The notes under the pieces: generated by a model
Told to the model about the DNA's origin: nothing
Databases searched by the model: none
What the model saw: the letters and a program-made list of their open reading frames with translations, nothing else
Origin: Apostichopus japonicus
Lineage: Eukaryota > Echinodermata > Holothuroidea > Aspidochirotida > Stichopodidae
Length of the DNA stretch: 64,000 nucleotides
Assembly: GCF_037975245.1 (NCBI RefSeq)
Contig: NC_092569.1
Location: 963,001 to 1,027,000, forward strand
Reading direction: 5' to 3'
Program-made: the position numbers and the translations under genes
Shown: in pieces, positions 1 through 14,622 of the stretch
Layout: each line of letters opens with the position of its first letter
How positions within the stretch are numbered: position 1 is the first letter of the stretch

Positions 1-120
1 TGTACTTCTTTACTTAACCAACATGGCAATTTGGTGAAAAGTTGACTTTGTAAAACTGTAGTGGAATGAAACACAAAAAATCAATTACAAAACACTTAAC
101 ATGAACATGTATGGACTCAC

Positions 121-244
121 CATTTTTGGAAATCTTTTGAATGTTGGATCCAATACTTGCAGCCAATCGGTTGAAGTCTTGTGCACTGCCCTTCCCTGTA
201 AGGTAATCTAAAGGATTAAAAGTTGTTCGGGACGATAAGGCCAT
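121..244 (-). CDS. Syntaxin-7/12-like SNARE, first coding exon (partial)
   Basis: This is the first coding exon of a probable endosomal Qa-SNARE. It encodes 41 residues plus one base, starting MALSSRTTF and continuing with DFNRLAASIGSNIQKISKN. That stretch resembles the start of the Habc helical region in syntaxin-7 and syntaxin-12, where an 'xxIxSNIQKI' pattern opens helix Ha. The exon ends at AAAAATG with donor gtgagt at 120-115. A CAG lies directly before the ATG on the minus strand, so a 5' untranslated exon may be spliced onto the start codon. The remaining Habc, SNARE and membrane-anchor exons would lie left of position 1. Family members act in fusion of endosomal and lysosomal membranes. 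Only about 20 diagnostic residues are visible, so the syntaxin assignment is moderately sure and the choice between syntaxin 7 and 12 is not decided. Confidence 0.6.
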
Positions 245-3200
245 CTGCAAGCACATCATGCAAACACAGCGTAAATCACAATTAAAGACATTTGCAGAAC
301 ACAGATATGTGTTCCTCAGTACGAATGCAGGGTTCACTTTTAAGATAGTGTGCAAGTCATGATTTGATGAACTAAACGATCTTTTTTATAAAAGATTGTT
401 CTGCTGTTCACATGTATGTAAGTTTTTGTTGAATGCTGATTTCAAAGATCAGAAGATAATGGATAACAGAAATGCCTAACCAGTGACTGCATTTTGAAAA
501 ATGTTTGGTCATGAAATCATCCACTTGTACATTACTACTGTTTACTAAAGACATCATTTTTTGATAATAAATGTTTTCCTACTCTATCTTCCATCTTTGA
601 AGGAGTGCAAAGAGTTTCACATGCAGGAAAGGTATGCATCCTATCCAGATACAATATGACTAGTACTATGTAAGCAACAAATCTTGGAGTTTGACCATCA
701 TGGATGCACAAAAATGAAAAATACTAAACTACTGTACAATACTACTTTTGTGGACAAAGACAGCAAAAGTGCAACAAGATTGGTTAATAGGAGAGATGGA
801 TGCAGATAGGAAGGGAGCATGCACATATCAAACATTAATTTGTTTCTTCTCTTTAATCTCTTTAATCTCTGTAATTCTCTATTTGCCTGATAAGATGAAT
901 ACAATCCACCAGACCCTTAGAATCAATGCCCAACATGCATGAAAGCTAGTTTCGAATATGGGCTTGACGTTAAAAAGATAACTTAATGGAAATTTGCTGG
1001 AAAGCTCCAATAAGTGTACATAAATTTTCCAATGTTTTGCCAAAATTCCTGCCATCCACCAAAACGTTTTAGGGTAGAGTCCCACAGCTTGTGATATGTA
1101 AATATTTTAAGACCTCTTCCATGTACATTATAGTATTGTACTCTGAAGATATTTAGTGTACTGTACCAGAAAAAAAATTTATCCGACTACTTACCCGATG
1201 AATATGATGTAAAACTTCCTCTACCCTGGTTAAAATCACCACCAAAATCCCCCGTTCCAGAAGTCATATTGGATTATGCTCGGCTCCACAATTGTACTGA
1301 TAAAATCTAAACGTTGCTATTAGCTGAACCTGTGATAGTTCTAAGGAATAATGAGTTGTGGCCGAGGCCCTGGCAAGGCGGCAATAATTGTTTTGTTGAG
1401 TTCTGTAAAGAGATTTAAAATAAAATGGTGAGGGTGTCACTTCAGAGTAATTTGATTCATATTCTGATCTCCCTATTTTCATCATGATCCATACCAATTA
1501 ATTAGTTTCAACATTTTACTTACTACATTACCTATATGTGAAAGAAGTTAAGTTAGATGTAAAGCAGGAAAGCAAAGCTTTCACCTAAATAGGCCTAATG
1601 TACTTCAATAGTTTCACCATGTAACGATCAATACGTAACGAGTACTGTACAGTCACAGCCTATTACCTAGCATTGACAATATGGTAATTATTAGTACTAC
1701 TAGGGATATCACTGAGCTATTTTGAAAACTCTCAGTACCATATACATCACAGTGCATTTTGGATGTGTCTCTTATCAATGGTCTAGCCTCTATTAGCTGG
1801 ATGGATTTTGTGAAATGACATTAACTTTGTCAGACAAATTCCTTAATTCCCTGGACTCATTTACAATCAGAAAATGTTGATTGGTTGATTGGAAATTTGA
1901 ATTGTTTCTAATTTTTTAATCAGTGTCATTGTAATCACAATCACTTTCTACCCCATTTCCTGAGACTCTTTTCAGGAAGTTAGCATAACTACATGTTGGT
2001 TAAAGCCACCTAGTAATGTACTTTCAGATAGGCTATGATTTTCATCCCAACCCAGCAACGAGCCGTTGTGCATTTAGCACTGCAAAGTTTGAGGTTAAAC
2101 GATAGACGAGGATGTGTACAAATGACAATCCTACTTCCTAGGCCTACTCAAATTTTCAAAATAAAGGATAGCCGCCAGTAGGCTAGTCAGATCCCCCTTC
2201 GTCTGGTCCCCAAGCGTCCGTAAGTTAAGCCAATGTACTTAAGACTACATCTACTACTAATAAATTGATATAGCCTAACTTCGTCAGTATGCTGGTGTAA
2301 GCCGTTAGGCCTGCTGTAGTCTACTTTATTATTGTGCAGTATAGCATTACGCCTTCCGTGTGGGTATAGGCTTATGTTAAGGACGTCGTCTATGTTAGGC
2401 TAGATATAAGATTTGACGATTCTGGACGAAATTCTAAGCCTAACTAATAGTTGTATGTCTTGCCATGTTCAAAATGAGGATGAATTACTTCAATTAAAGT
2501 ATGGAATCGTACCTTGTTAAAATTTAGAAGGAAGACTAACGATGAAATGCGTTTTCCATAACTCTATGAAATACCGGAACGTTGTTATCATGGATAGGGT
2601 ATGCAGTGATGACTTCATGTCATATGTCAGTGGGATGTGTTCAATGTGTTTTTGTAAACGTGATGACGTCATCTCCCGGTCATTTGTGTACTAATAGTAT
2701 CAATGATGTAACCTTCATTTCATTTGTATTTTACAGAACCGTAACAAATCACTGCATCAATCTCTGAAACTGTAGGCTTTCAAATTTTTAGGCCATTTTA
2801 TGGTCAGTTATAGTGGATGCAGTTGTTTTTCGTGTCATACCTCTATCTGAACGTTTTTTTTTTCTTCAGTTATTGCTATTAGGCCTATTACGATACATAC
2901 ATTTTGCTGATAACGCCCTCTTTATGTTCTCGAACAAACGCATCCCCTAGCTTCAACCACCCCTATAACATCTCGGTGTAGTTATAATCTGACAATAACC
3001 AACGAGGACCCGAGGAAGAAATTGGCTTTAGCAATTGGTTCAGACTGAATAAAAATCTCAATATACCTACACTTAGCAATATACGAGGTAGACCGATGGG
3101 GTGCCCAAGAGAACAGGGCCTTGAATGCCCGCATACGGTACATATTAATGCAAGACATTTCACCGACCGCAGGGTCTGGTCATGTCCTATAATCATTAAC

Positions 3201-5210
3201 TTTCTATTTCGACCATCGAACTATTCCCTTCAAACGCCAAAGTTACGTAACTACCAAGACACTTGTATAACCTTACGTCACAAACTAACTTTCACCAGAG
3301 TTCCTTCTATGCTGAGGAAAGAAACCCCGTGCTGAAGATATGTAGATAATTTTGGTTAATTTATCACACACAGAGACACATTGACCAAGCTGTTACTTCA
3401 AAGGAACGTTGCCTCTCCCCTTAGGCGTCTGAATCATAATGTATGTATAGTATCGAATCACGTTATAAGGAATGGAGGCAAGAGAATCGTCTGGCTAACA
3501 CTGGAATCTAGCTGTGTGGGTCCTGCCTCCCCCCCCCCCCCCACCCACTCCTCCTCACCCAATGAGGAAAATCACCTTTGTTCATGGAAAAGCCATAATT
3601 TATTTTCCCGTATCATCCTCATCTCTTCAGTGTTTTATCTTTTGTTGTAATAAAATCGGGAGTTTCGTTGGCTGCCATTTCTGCCTGTTCGTTGATATTG
3701 CCTTGGGACGTATATAGCTTTATTTTTATTTTTCACAAACTTGGGGCAAGGGGTAGGGGAGGGTTCGGAAAAGCCAGTGATGCATGTAATATGCTAGAAA
3801 AAAAAACAAATGCTGGGTTAGGAGCCTGACTAAGACCGCTCACCATTCCCATGACATGTTGCCCTTCCTTGTGTCAATTATCGTTCCTTATTTGTTAAAA
3901 TTCAATGGTCAAAGTTCGCAAAGTAATATGAAATATTTAAAAGTGTATTAATAAAGAAAAACATGAATTTTGTTCAATAAATTATTTTATTTTATTTCGG
4001 TTACCGGCACCTTATAATAAAATGTAAAATATAAAACTCTATACAAAGTATTTAAACATAAATCAAATTTATGATGATATGAGCATTGTGCACTTATCAA
4101 TGCGAGCATTATTCGTTAATTTGCAAGGATTATATTGTTAAAGCAATGAGCGTTAGTAATCAATTTACTTGCCATTGTTATCAACCCATAGCTACGAGAT
4201 TACAGTGATGTAAGAAACAACAGTTAAAGGCACTTACGTAGACTGTTAATTCATTTTAACAGAGATTCATTAAATGCTAAACCGACACAATACGTGAATA
4301 GAGATTAACATTGACGAACTCAGTTTAAGGACACCCACACACCATCATAACATCTGAAAAAGCTGTGATAGAAGATGTAGGCAAGGCCTTTGTAAATACG
4401 TCATACAACAATTATCTAATAGACTAATATACTCACAATTACGTAGCTTGAGAAAGAAGTTAACAAATTACCGCCATATACATGCATGCGTGTAAGATGT
4501 CTTATACTTATATTTATCCATTGCAGGTTTCCCTTTTCTCCTTCTTAATCTTTTTTCTTGTAATATGGGGTAATACGTTTGTGTGGTTATTCGGTTACGT
4601 TTGTGTCGATGGCGTAGGTATAAGACTACGCCATGAGAAACTGGATAGCAAAACAAGGTTTCTTCAGAAAATAATCGTGAAATGTTGGTTGCTTTTCTCG
4701 TAACATTTTAAGACATTCATATTCAAGAAAGTTTTACTACGATTACCGCGTACACATGATCAAGCCTGCACGTGACGTGACGTCACGTCATTTGAAGCTT
4801 CACATGATTAAATCCAAAAGGCTAAGAGCAAATAAGGGCGAAACTACCATTAACATTAAACTCATTAGATCATTTGATGATGTAATTAGGACTTAAGCAT
4901 ACTTTCATGAACCGTATATGAAACACACCCACGACACTTTAGTAGACATCATAGGCCTAGTTGTAGGCCACTTGACTAGTCCTGCCATTGCGGAATTGGC
5001 CCATGTAAAAGAGGTACACTTCTTTAATGTCCCATGAATATTGAGCCTTCGATCTATGCGCCTCCAATACAGTTGTCGTTTTTGCCTTTCTTCTCATTCT
5101 CCAACCACCGCTCTGAGCAAGCTTCAATACATCAGCGCGCGGACTTCAATAGCACTTGCTTAGCAAGTGGTATTCAGCAATCACCATGACACGAGCCACA
5201 GATAAGCCCT
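245..5210. other. Intergenic DNA between syntaxin-like exon and STMND1
   Basis: I see no supported coding exon here. The left part should contain the 5' untranslated exon and promoter of the syntaxin-like gene, but I could not place them. The stretch holds a C-run at 3531-3542, AT-rich sequence around 3960-4120, and an 18 nt palindrome at 4773-4790. Short open frames are present on both strands but have no family resemblance, no convincing splice sites and ordinary AT-rich composition. Confidence 0.5.
4773..4790. promoter_or_regulatory. 18 nt CRE-type palindrome overlapping E-box
   Basis: Positions 4773-4790 form a perfect 18 nt palindrome whose centre (4778-4785) is TGACGTCA, the canonical CREB/ATF site. 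CACGTG, a bHLH E-box, overlaps the left side at 4769-4774. The site is 0.4 kb beyond the STMND1 stop codon. Binding is inferred from motif identity alone. Confidence 0.35.
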
Positions 5211-7825
<2,615 letters not shown>

Positions 7826-8220
7826 GATTGACGAAAATCGTGAACTTTACCGTTGACCAAATTGAGATGTAATCCGATTCCAAACAATATAAAAGATCCA
7901 AGATGAATTCAGCTGACAAAATTGTGAGGTTACCTTTCAAAATGTCCAGTCGAATGTATGGTGAAGGCTTGTTCAGCGAACAGATAAATACATTGACAGT
8001 ATCTACTCTGAAACAGCAAAGCAGTGAGTGAACCCTGATTTAAGTCCTATGTTTGATTGTATATACTATAGGTTATCCGTGTACAGTGTTGTATACTCAG
8101 TAAATGCACAGTAACTGTCCGATCTATCGAATGACCACAACACTATCTGAACCACACCGCAGACGAGACTTCATAATATAAATCGGGCCGAAGGTTGAGC
8201 TACAAAATATACACGCTTCC

Positions 8221-8247
8221 GTTGCCATGGTGGGTTGCTATGGCAAG
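8221..8247. promoter_or_regulatory. RFX X-box-like sites upstream of STMND1
   Basis: The sequence GTTGCTATGGCAAG at 8234-8247 matches the X-box palindrome GTTGCYATGGCAAC except for the last base. A second partial site, GTTGCCATGG, begins at 8221. RFX factors bind such sites in promoters of ciliary genes. The pair lies 396-423 bp upstream of the STMND1 start codon, a normal distance for a promoter if the leader is a few hundred bases long. The transcription start is not defined here, so the role is inferred. Confidence 0.6.
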
Positions 8248-8629
8248 TAAACGCACACTGAGGTAAACGATACCGGTTTAAGTCTTCACCATAGCGTACA
8301 AGAAAACAATCGTTGATAACAATGAGCTGGTACGTATAGATAGATAATGTAGTTGGAATTGGGTGACATAGACGATTGTTTGGTCGGGTTGGGAAATTGA
8401 TCGTAAATTGGTTCCTTGAAGTTCATGGATTAACTTCATCGATGAGAATTAATGTGTACGTGATACCAGTCTCTTTTCTGTTCTTGTGTTTATTCATGTA
8501 TCCATTACACAAACTATTCTGGCCAGCAGGCGTGACAATGTTTGTTAATAGTAAGGTTTCTTCATCACTTAATTCGTTTCATCGTAAATATCTAAACCAT
8601 AGCCCTCTTTTGAATTGATTAATTTATTT

Positions 8630-8720
8630 GATTTTCCACAGATAATAAATATATATACATGTGGAGGGAAGTCCTCTAAAAAGCAAATTCAGGCTTAACA
8701 AGGTAAAGGAATTTTATGAC
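8630..8720 (+). repeat. Dispersed repeat, probable LINE 3' end (copy 1)
   Basis: This copy shares an ordered series of words with 51600-51690: TTTGATTT, then an ATATATACAT block, GGAAGTC.TCTAAAAA, and GGCTTAACAA.GTA. Both copies lie on the plus strand. The words 'GGCTTAACAA.GTA' and the preceding AT-rich block resemble 3' ends of non-LTR retrotransposons, but no reverse transcriptase is attached, so the class is a guess. Confidence 0.45.
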
Positions 8721-10073
8721 CTACAAAATGGAGGATTGGAGAGGGGGGGGGGGGGTGGTGGTCCACAGTCCCACGTTGACGGTCAATATGCGGGCAACGA
8801 GGATATACTGGGGATAAATAATATCTGCTAATTTTGATAATATCGGATAGTGTTTATATATAATGAAGACTTCAAAGGGGGGGGGGCGGTGACGTCATTA
8901 TCCAAGGGACCGGACCTGTCTTTCGACGTTCCAGCCACAGTACAGCATCGGTAACCGGCCATCAAAGGTTGTCTGGATTTATCATGTAGCATTATACTTG
9001 AAATTGTACCGATGTTATTAGTCTTCCTGCCGTCCTTTTATTATTTGTCCCTAGCCGGAGACTTTGATTTTCGTTTGCGGTATTGATTTGTTACCTTTAC
9101 TAGCTATTTTTTTCCTTTTAATTCGTATTGCTTTTAGTGTTTTTGCTTTCTTTCATAACAGTTTTTTTTTTAATTTTCTCTAGAAAAGAATACAATCTTG
9201 CTACGTAAGTTTAAACCCTGAAGCTCTTTGCTTTTCCTTTGGGCTTCACTTTTCTTACCCATTGGTTTCTCGTTAATTGGAAGCTCATTGAAGAAAACAG
9301 AAACCAAATTTAGAATCTTTAAAGATCACTAGTGTATTTTGCATTGTTTAGCATTATCTTTAAAACACATTGTTCAACAAAAATAGTTGTTATTCTCTTA
9401 AATAGTTCTTGCCAGACATCAAAAGTTTCACAGATTGCCTTGAATTATCTCCATTAGTTTTGACCGTAGAAATTTCAACCGTGGTTCTTCTTTTTTGTTG
9501 GGGGGGGGGGGGGGGGTTACGCTATATAAATTGAACCGTTTTGTCTATGAAATGCGTGAACTTTAAAATGACAAATTAATAAAGACCGAATTTGACAATA
9601 CCACAGTAGGTTCAAGTAGTGGTGCGCTAATGTTCCTCGTGGTATCTGTGTTGCGTTTGTGCGCTCTCTTCTTGTCAATAATCTGGTCCGCACCGAACCG
9701 TTGCTGACAAGTTTGTTACCCCTATAATCGGATGTAATACCCTTAACTAGTCTATCACAGGGTATCTTTCCCAACCTTAACCACTCCAAAGTCACCCCCC
9801 CCCCTCTCCCTTAGGGTCGGTCACCTTTCACATTTATTTGACAAGAAATCAGGTATAAGAAATAAATAAGATAGATGTTAATGAATATTGAAAAAATGAT
9901 ATTTATTTTGTTTGGAATATAAACATATACATGATAATGTTTGAATAACAGTTCGCTGGAAGATTTTAAAGCTATATATGTCTTCATTGGTAATACAATC
10001 ATATCTGATTAATAATATATGTACACAAAAGGTATAAAGAAAGTCGTTTACAAGGTAAAATAAAATATTCACA
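8721..10073. other. Gene-free stretch with G/C homopolymer runs
   Basis: I see no coding exon here. The notable features are long single-strand G runs near 8740, 8877 and 9500-9517, and a C run near 9796. The rest is AT-rich sequence without recognisable ends or repeats. Confidence 0.5.
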
Positions 10074-10744
10074 CTCTCTTAAAATGATAGACTGAAGAAT
10101 TCAGTCTTCTGTGAGACTGAAATTTTTTTCAGTGTTATACACTGAGCTTAGACTGAGAAACACCTACTTAGACTATATTATCAGTTACACCGTTCAGTCG
10201 CTGTTTTGGACTGACTGTATTAACCAATCAGCTAATCACATGTGGCATGGCATCTTACCATTTTCAGTCTCTGTATTCCACTGAAAAATGTATCCAATCA
10301 GAGGATAGAAATGCGCCTACGTCATCCGAAAACTTGCAACTACGCCGACAAATACGTGACAACGAGCGCTACAATTTGTGTACATATATACTACTATATT
10401 CTTCGCTTAGCCAGGTACTCGCTGTACTGTACGTACGCACGTCGTACACACAGCTAGGCATGAACGAGACAGACGACCGTATGTCTAAGCTAGAGTAAAG
10501 GTTATAAATTAGCAGTGGCTGAGTCTTTAAGAACTTTTCTTACAAATAAAGGTTTCCACGAAGAAGTGATAACAGTGTTCGAGGGTATGTATGTATGTTT
10601 TTTGTTGTTTTCCAATTAATACAGAATAAAAGCTTGGCAGTTCGTAACGTTAGTTATTCTAGGTTTGTGCGCGAGGTAGGCCTAGCTAGGCTGTACTATA
10701 GCAAATAGGGCCTAGGCTATTGTTATAATTGGTGGGGCCTATTT

Positions 10745-11577
10745 ACACGATCATCGGGCGAATAAGCACGCCGGTCCTGCATATGTACCCGATCGTCGGG
10801 CAAATCAGCCCGCCTGTCCTGCATATGTACCCGATCGTCGGGCGAATATGCACGCTTGTCCTGCAATATGTACTCGATCGTCCCAAAATGAATCTAGCCT
10901 AGCCCTAGGCTAGGTTAACCTCATAACAAATACTTGAACATAATAATGCTCAAGAAATTGCAAAACACAGTACTATTATGCATAGATTGTAAGCACCCTT
11001 AATTATTTGCAAAATGTAGTTACTGCTACAGCCATTACAGCATGAAGCTATCACGGTACCAGATCGTCGGGCAAATTAGCCCGCCTGTCCTGCATATGTA
11101 CTCAATCGTCGGGCGAATAAGCACGCTTGTCAGAACTGCAATATGTACTCAATCGTCCCAAATGAATCTAGGCTAGGTTAACCTCATAACAAATACTTGA
11201 ACATAATAATGCTCAAGAAATTGCAAAACAGTACTATTATGCATAGATTGTAAGCACCCTTAATTATTTGCAAAATGTAGTTACTGCTACAGCCATAACA
11301 GCATGAAGCTATCACGGTACCAGATCGTCGGGCAAATTAGCCCGCCTGTCCTGCATATGTACCCAATCGTCGGGCGAATAAGCACGCTTGTCAGGACTGC
11401 AATATGTACTCAATCATCCCAAATGAATCTAGGCTAGGTTAACCTCATAACAAATACTTGAACATAATAATGCTCAAGGAAATTGCAAAACACAGTACTA
11501 TTATGCATAGATTGTAAGCACCTAATTATTTGAAAATGTAGTTACTGCTACAGCCATTACAGCATGAAGCTCACACG
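10745..11577. repeat. Tandem triplicate of ~260 bp units
   Basis: Three head-to-tail copies each contain GATCGTCGGGC words, GCATATGTACYC, GAATCTAG, GTTAACCTCATAACAAA, CTCAAGAAATTGCAAAAC and TACAGCCATTACAGC. Equivalent positions recur near 10780, 11061 and 11323. Within each unit a ~45 bp subrepeat built on ATCGTCGGGC(A/G)AAT occurs two or three times. The copies differ by few substitutions, so the expansion is recent. The array lies inside the 10.07-14.62 kb element. Confidence 0.93.
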
Positions 11578-12191
11578 ATTCTGTTAAACCATTACCATTG
11601 TATTTAAATCATGTGGAAACTGAAAAAGAATTGGTATGCTTTTGTTATTTATAAAACATATAGTGGGCCATCAGTCTTTATTATAAGATTTTACACTTAT
11701 ATTACCATTCACTCATCTTATTAAATCAGTTTCTTTTACAAGCAGATAGACATATTAGTGAAATCAGTAGGCTAAAATGTAAATCATATTCCTTATTCAC
11801 TGGTTTTCTATGCTGATGTAATGGAATCAGGAGATGTCATGAACAATTTATCCTTAAAAAGAGAAATTTCTGAAAACAACTAACAAAAAACCTTGCTTGG
11901 TAACCATGTACCTGCCAAAATCAACATGATAACCCATAAATGTTAGGTTTAATTTGAATCCACCTTCACATAACACATCTCACCCGCCATGGATGACATA
12001 TTGCTGCATATCGTGAATTGATGTATCTCCTTCGTACAATGCCAGTCATGTTCTTGTTTCTCCATTCTCTCCCAAATATTAGTCTAGTCCACATGGAACT
12101 CTACCTCTCAACATATCTTTTTTTAAGAATGTTTTGATTTATACCATATTGCTTGTCCTTTATCACATTTATTTTTATCTTCACCTAACAG

Positions 12192-12338
12192 GAGGGCACA
12201 GATATTGAGAGCGCAGCACAGGGCAGACAAGGACAATATTGGCAGCCTTTCATCCTATCTCTCGGGCCAGAATTGAACCCCAAACAATTCTTCATTGTGG
12301 CAGATAAACTGGCCATTCCAGCAGGGACAGAGGCATAG
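12192..12338 (+). CDS. Possible terminal coding exon inside the transposon
   Basis: A pyrimidine-rich acceptor ending cctaacag precedes 48 open codons and a TAG stop. The predicted residues include WQPFILSLGPELNP and QFFIVADKLAIP, a compact alternating hydrophobic pattern that looks like real protein rather than random AT-rich translation. I cannot name the family. Patterns of this kind occur at the C terminus of uncharacterised proteins encoded by invertebrate and fish transposons, but this is a recollection of style, not a match. No upstream exon was found. Confidence 0.3.
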   Translation, partial: EGTDIESAAQGRQGQYWQPFILSLGPELNPKQFFIVADKLAIPAGTEA

Positions 12339-14320
12339 AACATACATTTAACATAGACTATGCTCCCCCTCTACAACACTAGTTTTGTGAGTTCCATGCT
12401 TCCATGGTGTATGGAATTGTGCAACCAACAGAAGTGAAGTCTCTCGTCCGAATCCTTGCCACATCTATAAGGGCAGCCAGCATGGAGTAACTTCAAGGAG
12501 TGAATGTTACTTTTTTATTGCTCTGTAGTCCGGAACCACGTGTGTCAGCATGGAGTAGCTTTAAAAGGGTGTGAAGACTCGCGCAAAAAGAACGTCTAAT
12601 GCCGGTAATCTGACCTAGTTTCGAATGAGGTGTAACACAAGTGTTAGACACTGCCATCGATCCCAGAAAATACAAACACAGCTTGCTACCGTCGGTAATT
12701 AGACACTAGTGTACAGTCAGTACATACAGCTGCGGTCAATACCCACATGACAGTGTATAAACGATACAGCGATGAACATCTCAGGTCCAGCTAAAGATAT
12801 CAAGGTATCACGTTTCATTACTGTCTGTCTTTTTTAGCGACACGAACAAACATCACTTGCAAGCAACAGAAAGTTAACTTTTTCAGATGGCTGCACGCTG
12901 TGTGGGACAAGTTTACAAGTTCAATGCCTTTAAGGAGTAACTAACACATACCCTAAAACGTTAAATTGATAACCCGGAGTTTACCAACAGTTTTATATAA
13001 ATAGGGAGGGCTCCAGAAATAAATATTTAATTGATTTTTGGTTTTTAAAAATATTTTTTTATGATACTGATCTAATTATGAATGTAATTAAACAAACACC
13101 TAGTTGCCAAAAAACTTTGTTGTATGATTTTTCGAGCATGTTATTTTAATGTTTACTTTAATGTTCCCACATTTCACTGCACTCACTATGTTGAAGGTTT
13201 ATTTAATTAAGCAATTAATTAAGCTAATATTATTTATTGTGCACAATATTCCATAATTTGTTCCATGAAAAGCAAGTAATCTGATTATTATAAAGTCAGT
13301 AACTGTAGAAAATTCCATTTGAGAATATCCTTTCCTCATTATTCCCCCCCCCCCCATTTTTTTTTTAATTTGAGTGATGTAATGAGTCAAAACTGTTTCA
13401 ATTTTTTAGTCGACTCTCGAGTGACATTTCTTTTTCAGCTAGAGGCCGACATTAAATGATTCACGTCAGATAATTTATAAAACTTCAAAATTTGATTGAA
13501 ATCCCAATCACAATCACTATATGATTACTATCAGAAAGTTAAGAAATAATTGAGGGTGGTATAATAGTCACATGTACTGTTTTTGCATTCAAATTTTCTT
13601 TATATGAATGCCATATCATGAAATCGTGAATGCAGTATATAATAATTCATGTTTATCTAATAGCCATTATGAAGTTAGTGCCATTCTGTCAACTGCTTGT
13701 AATATTTTGTTTTGTGTGTGCTGGATAATGACTTTCAGCAATCGCCAATCTATATCATTGAAACACAGAGTACTAAATGTTGACTGCACTGATATATAGT
13801 TTAACCATTCCTAATATTTTATAAATAACCTGCTGAAAATTTGTCATATGTTTTCCCCATTTTGAAATCATTCTAAGAAATTGTTGCTACTATACATTAA
13901 TGATTCACAACTGGAAAAAAGGCAATGTACCAGATCAATTTTTTTTTTTTTTAATATGATAACGAAAATTAAATAAGAATATATAAGTGGGTTAGTGGAA
14001 ATAAAATTACTGTTCGGTGGATATTGACAATTATATTTCTTGATGGAATACCATTTTTAATGTACTTTGTGTGTGACTGTCACAACGATTTTCTGGTCTT
14101 TATAGCCTAACATGATTTGATGTGAAGGCGAATTCACTCCATGAAGTAGCACCTTTCAGTAAATTCCCCTGCATTAACAGATCATTGAATGTTGTCTTTG
14201 ATGACCTTAAATGCAACTATATTGAAGAATTCCAGCACTTAGCCAACACGGAGGATCAATAGAAAAGCTTGTTCAATCCAGAATTTGCAGTTTATAAGAT
14301 TGACAGTATAGCTGTGATGT
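12339..14320. other. AT-rich interior of the 4.5 kb element
   Basis: No exon or repeat unit is recognised here. It contains C and T runs near 13345-13366 and a T run near 13939. Confidence 0.4.
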
Positions 14321-14622
14321 GTAATAATTCAGTCTAAAGGACCGACTGTTCAGTCTGATATCAGTCTAATAGACTGAAAGTATTCAATCTAATTAAGACT
14401 GGTGCTGCAATAAATCAGTCTAAACTGCTGACTGTTCAGTCTAAAGTGGTTTGATTTTCAGTCTATTAGACTGAAGAGTATTCAGTCTAATTAAGACTGA
14501 CCTTCAGTCTTTACATTTCAGACTGGAATTCAGTCTAAGTAGTCTGATCCCTTATCCCATCCATCGTTAGACTGAAATTTCAGTCGATTAGACTGAAATT
14601 TCAGTCTCTCATTTTAAGAGAG

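Larger units (their letters stand above)
10074..14622. mobile_element. 4.5 kb DNA transposon-like element with long inverted ends
   Basis: The left end reads CTCTCTTAAAATGA followed by TAGACTGAA. The right end, read in reverse, is CTCTCTTAAAATGA followed by GAGACTGAA, so the inverted ends match over more than 20 bases. Both ends are rich in alternating TTCAGTCTAA/TTAGACTGAA words (10085-10290 and 14325-14605), forming subterminal inverted repeats. I could not identify a clean target duplication: the left flank ends in CACA and the right flank begins CATA. The interior contains the 260 bp tandem units and one possible exon but no complete transposase. It is a defective or non-autonomous transposon of undetermined superfamily, or an autonomous one whose exons I could not assemble. 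Confidence 0.72.
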
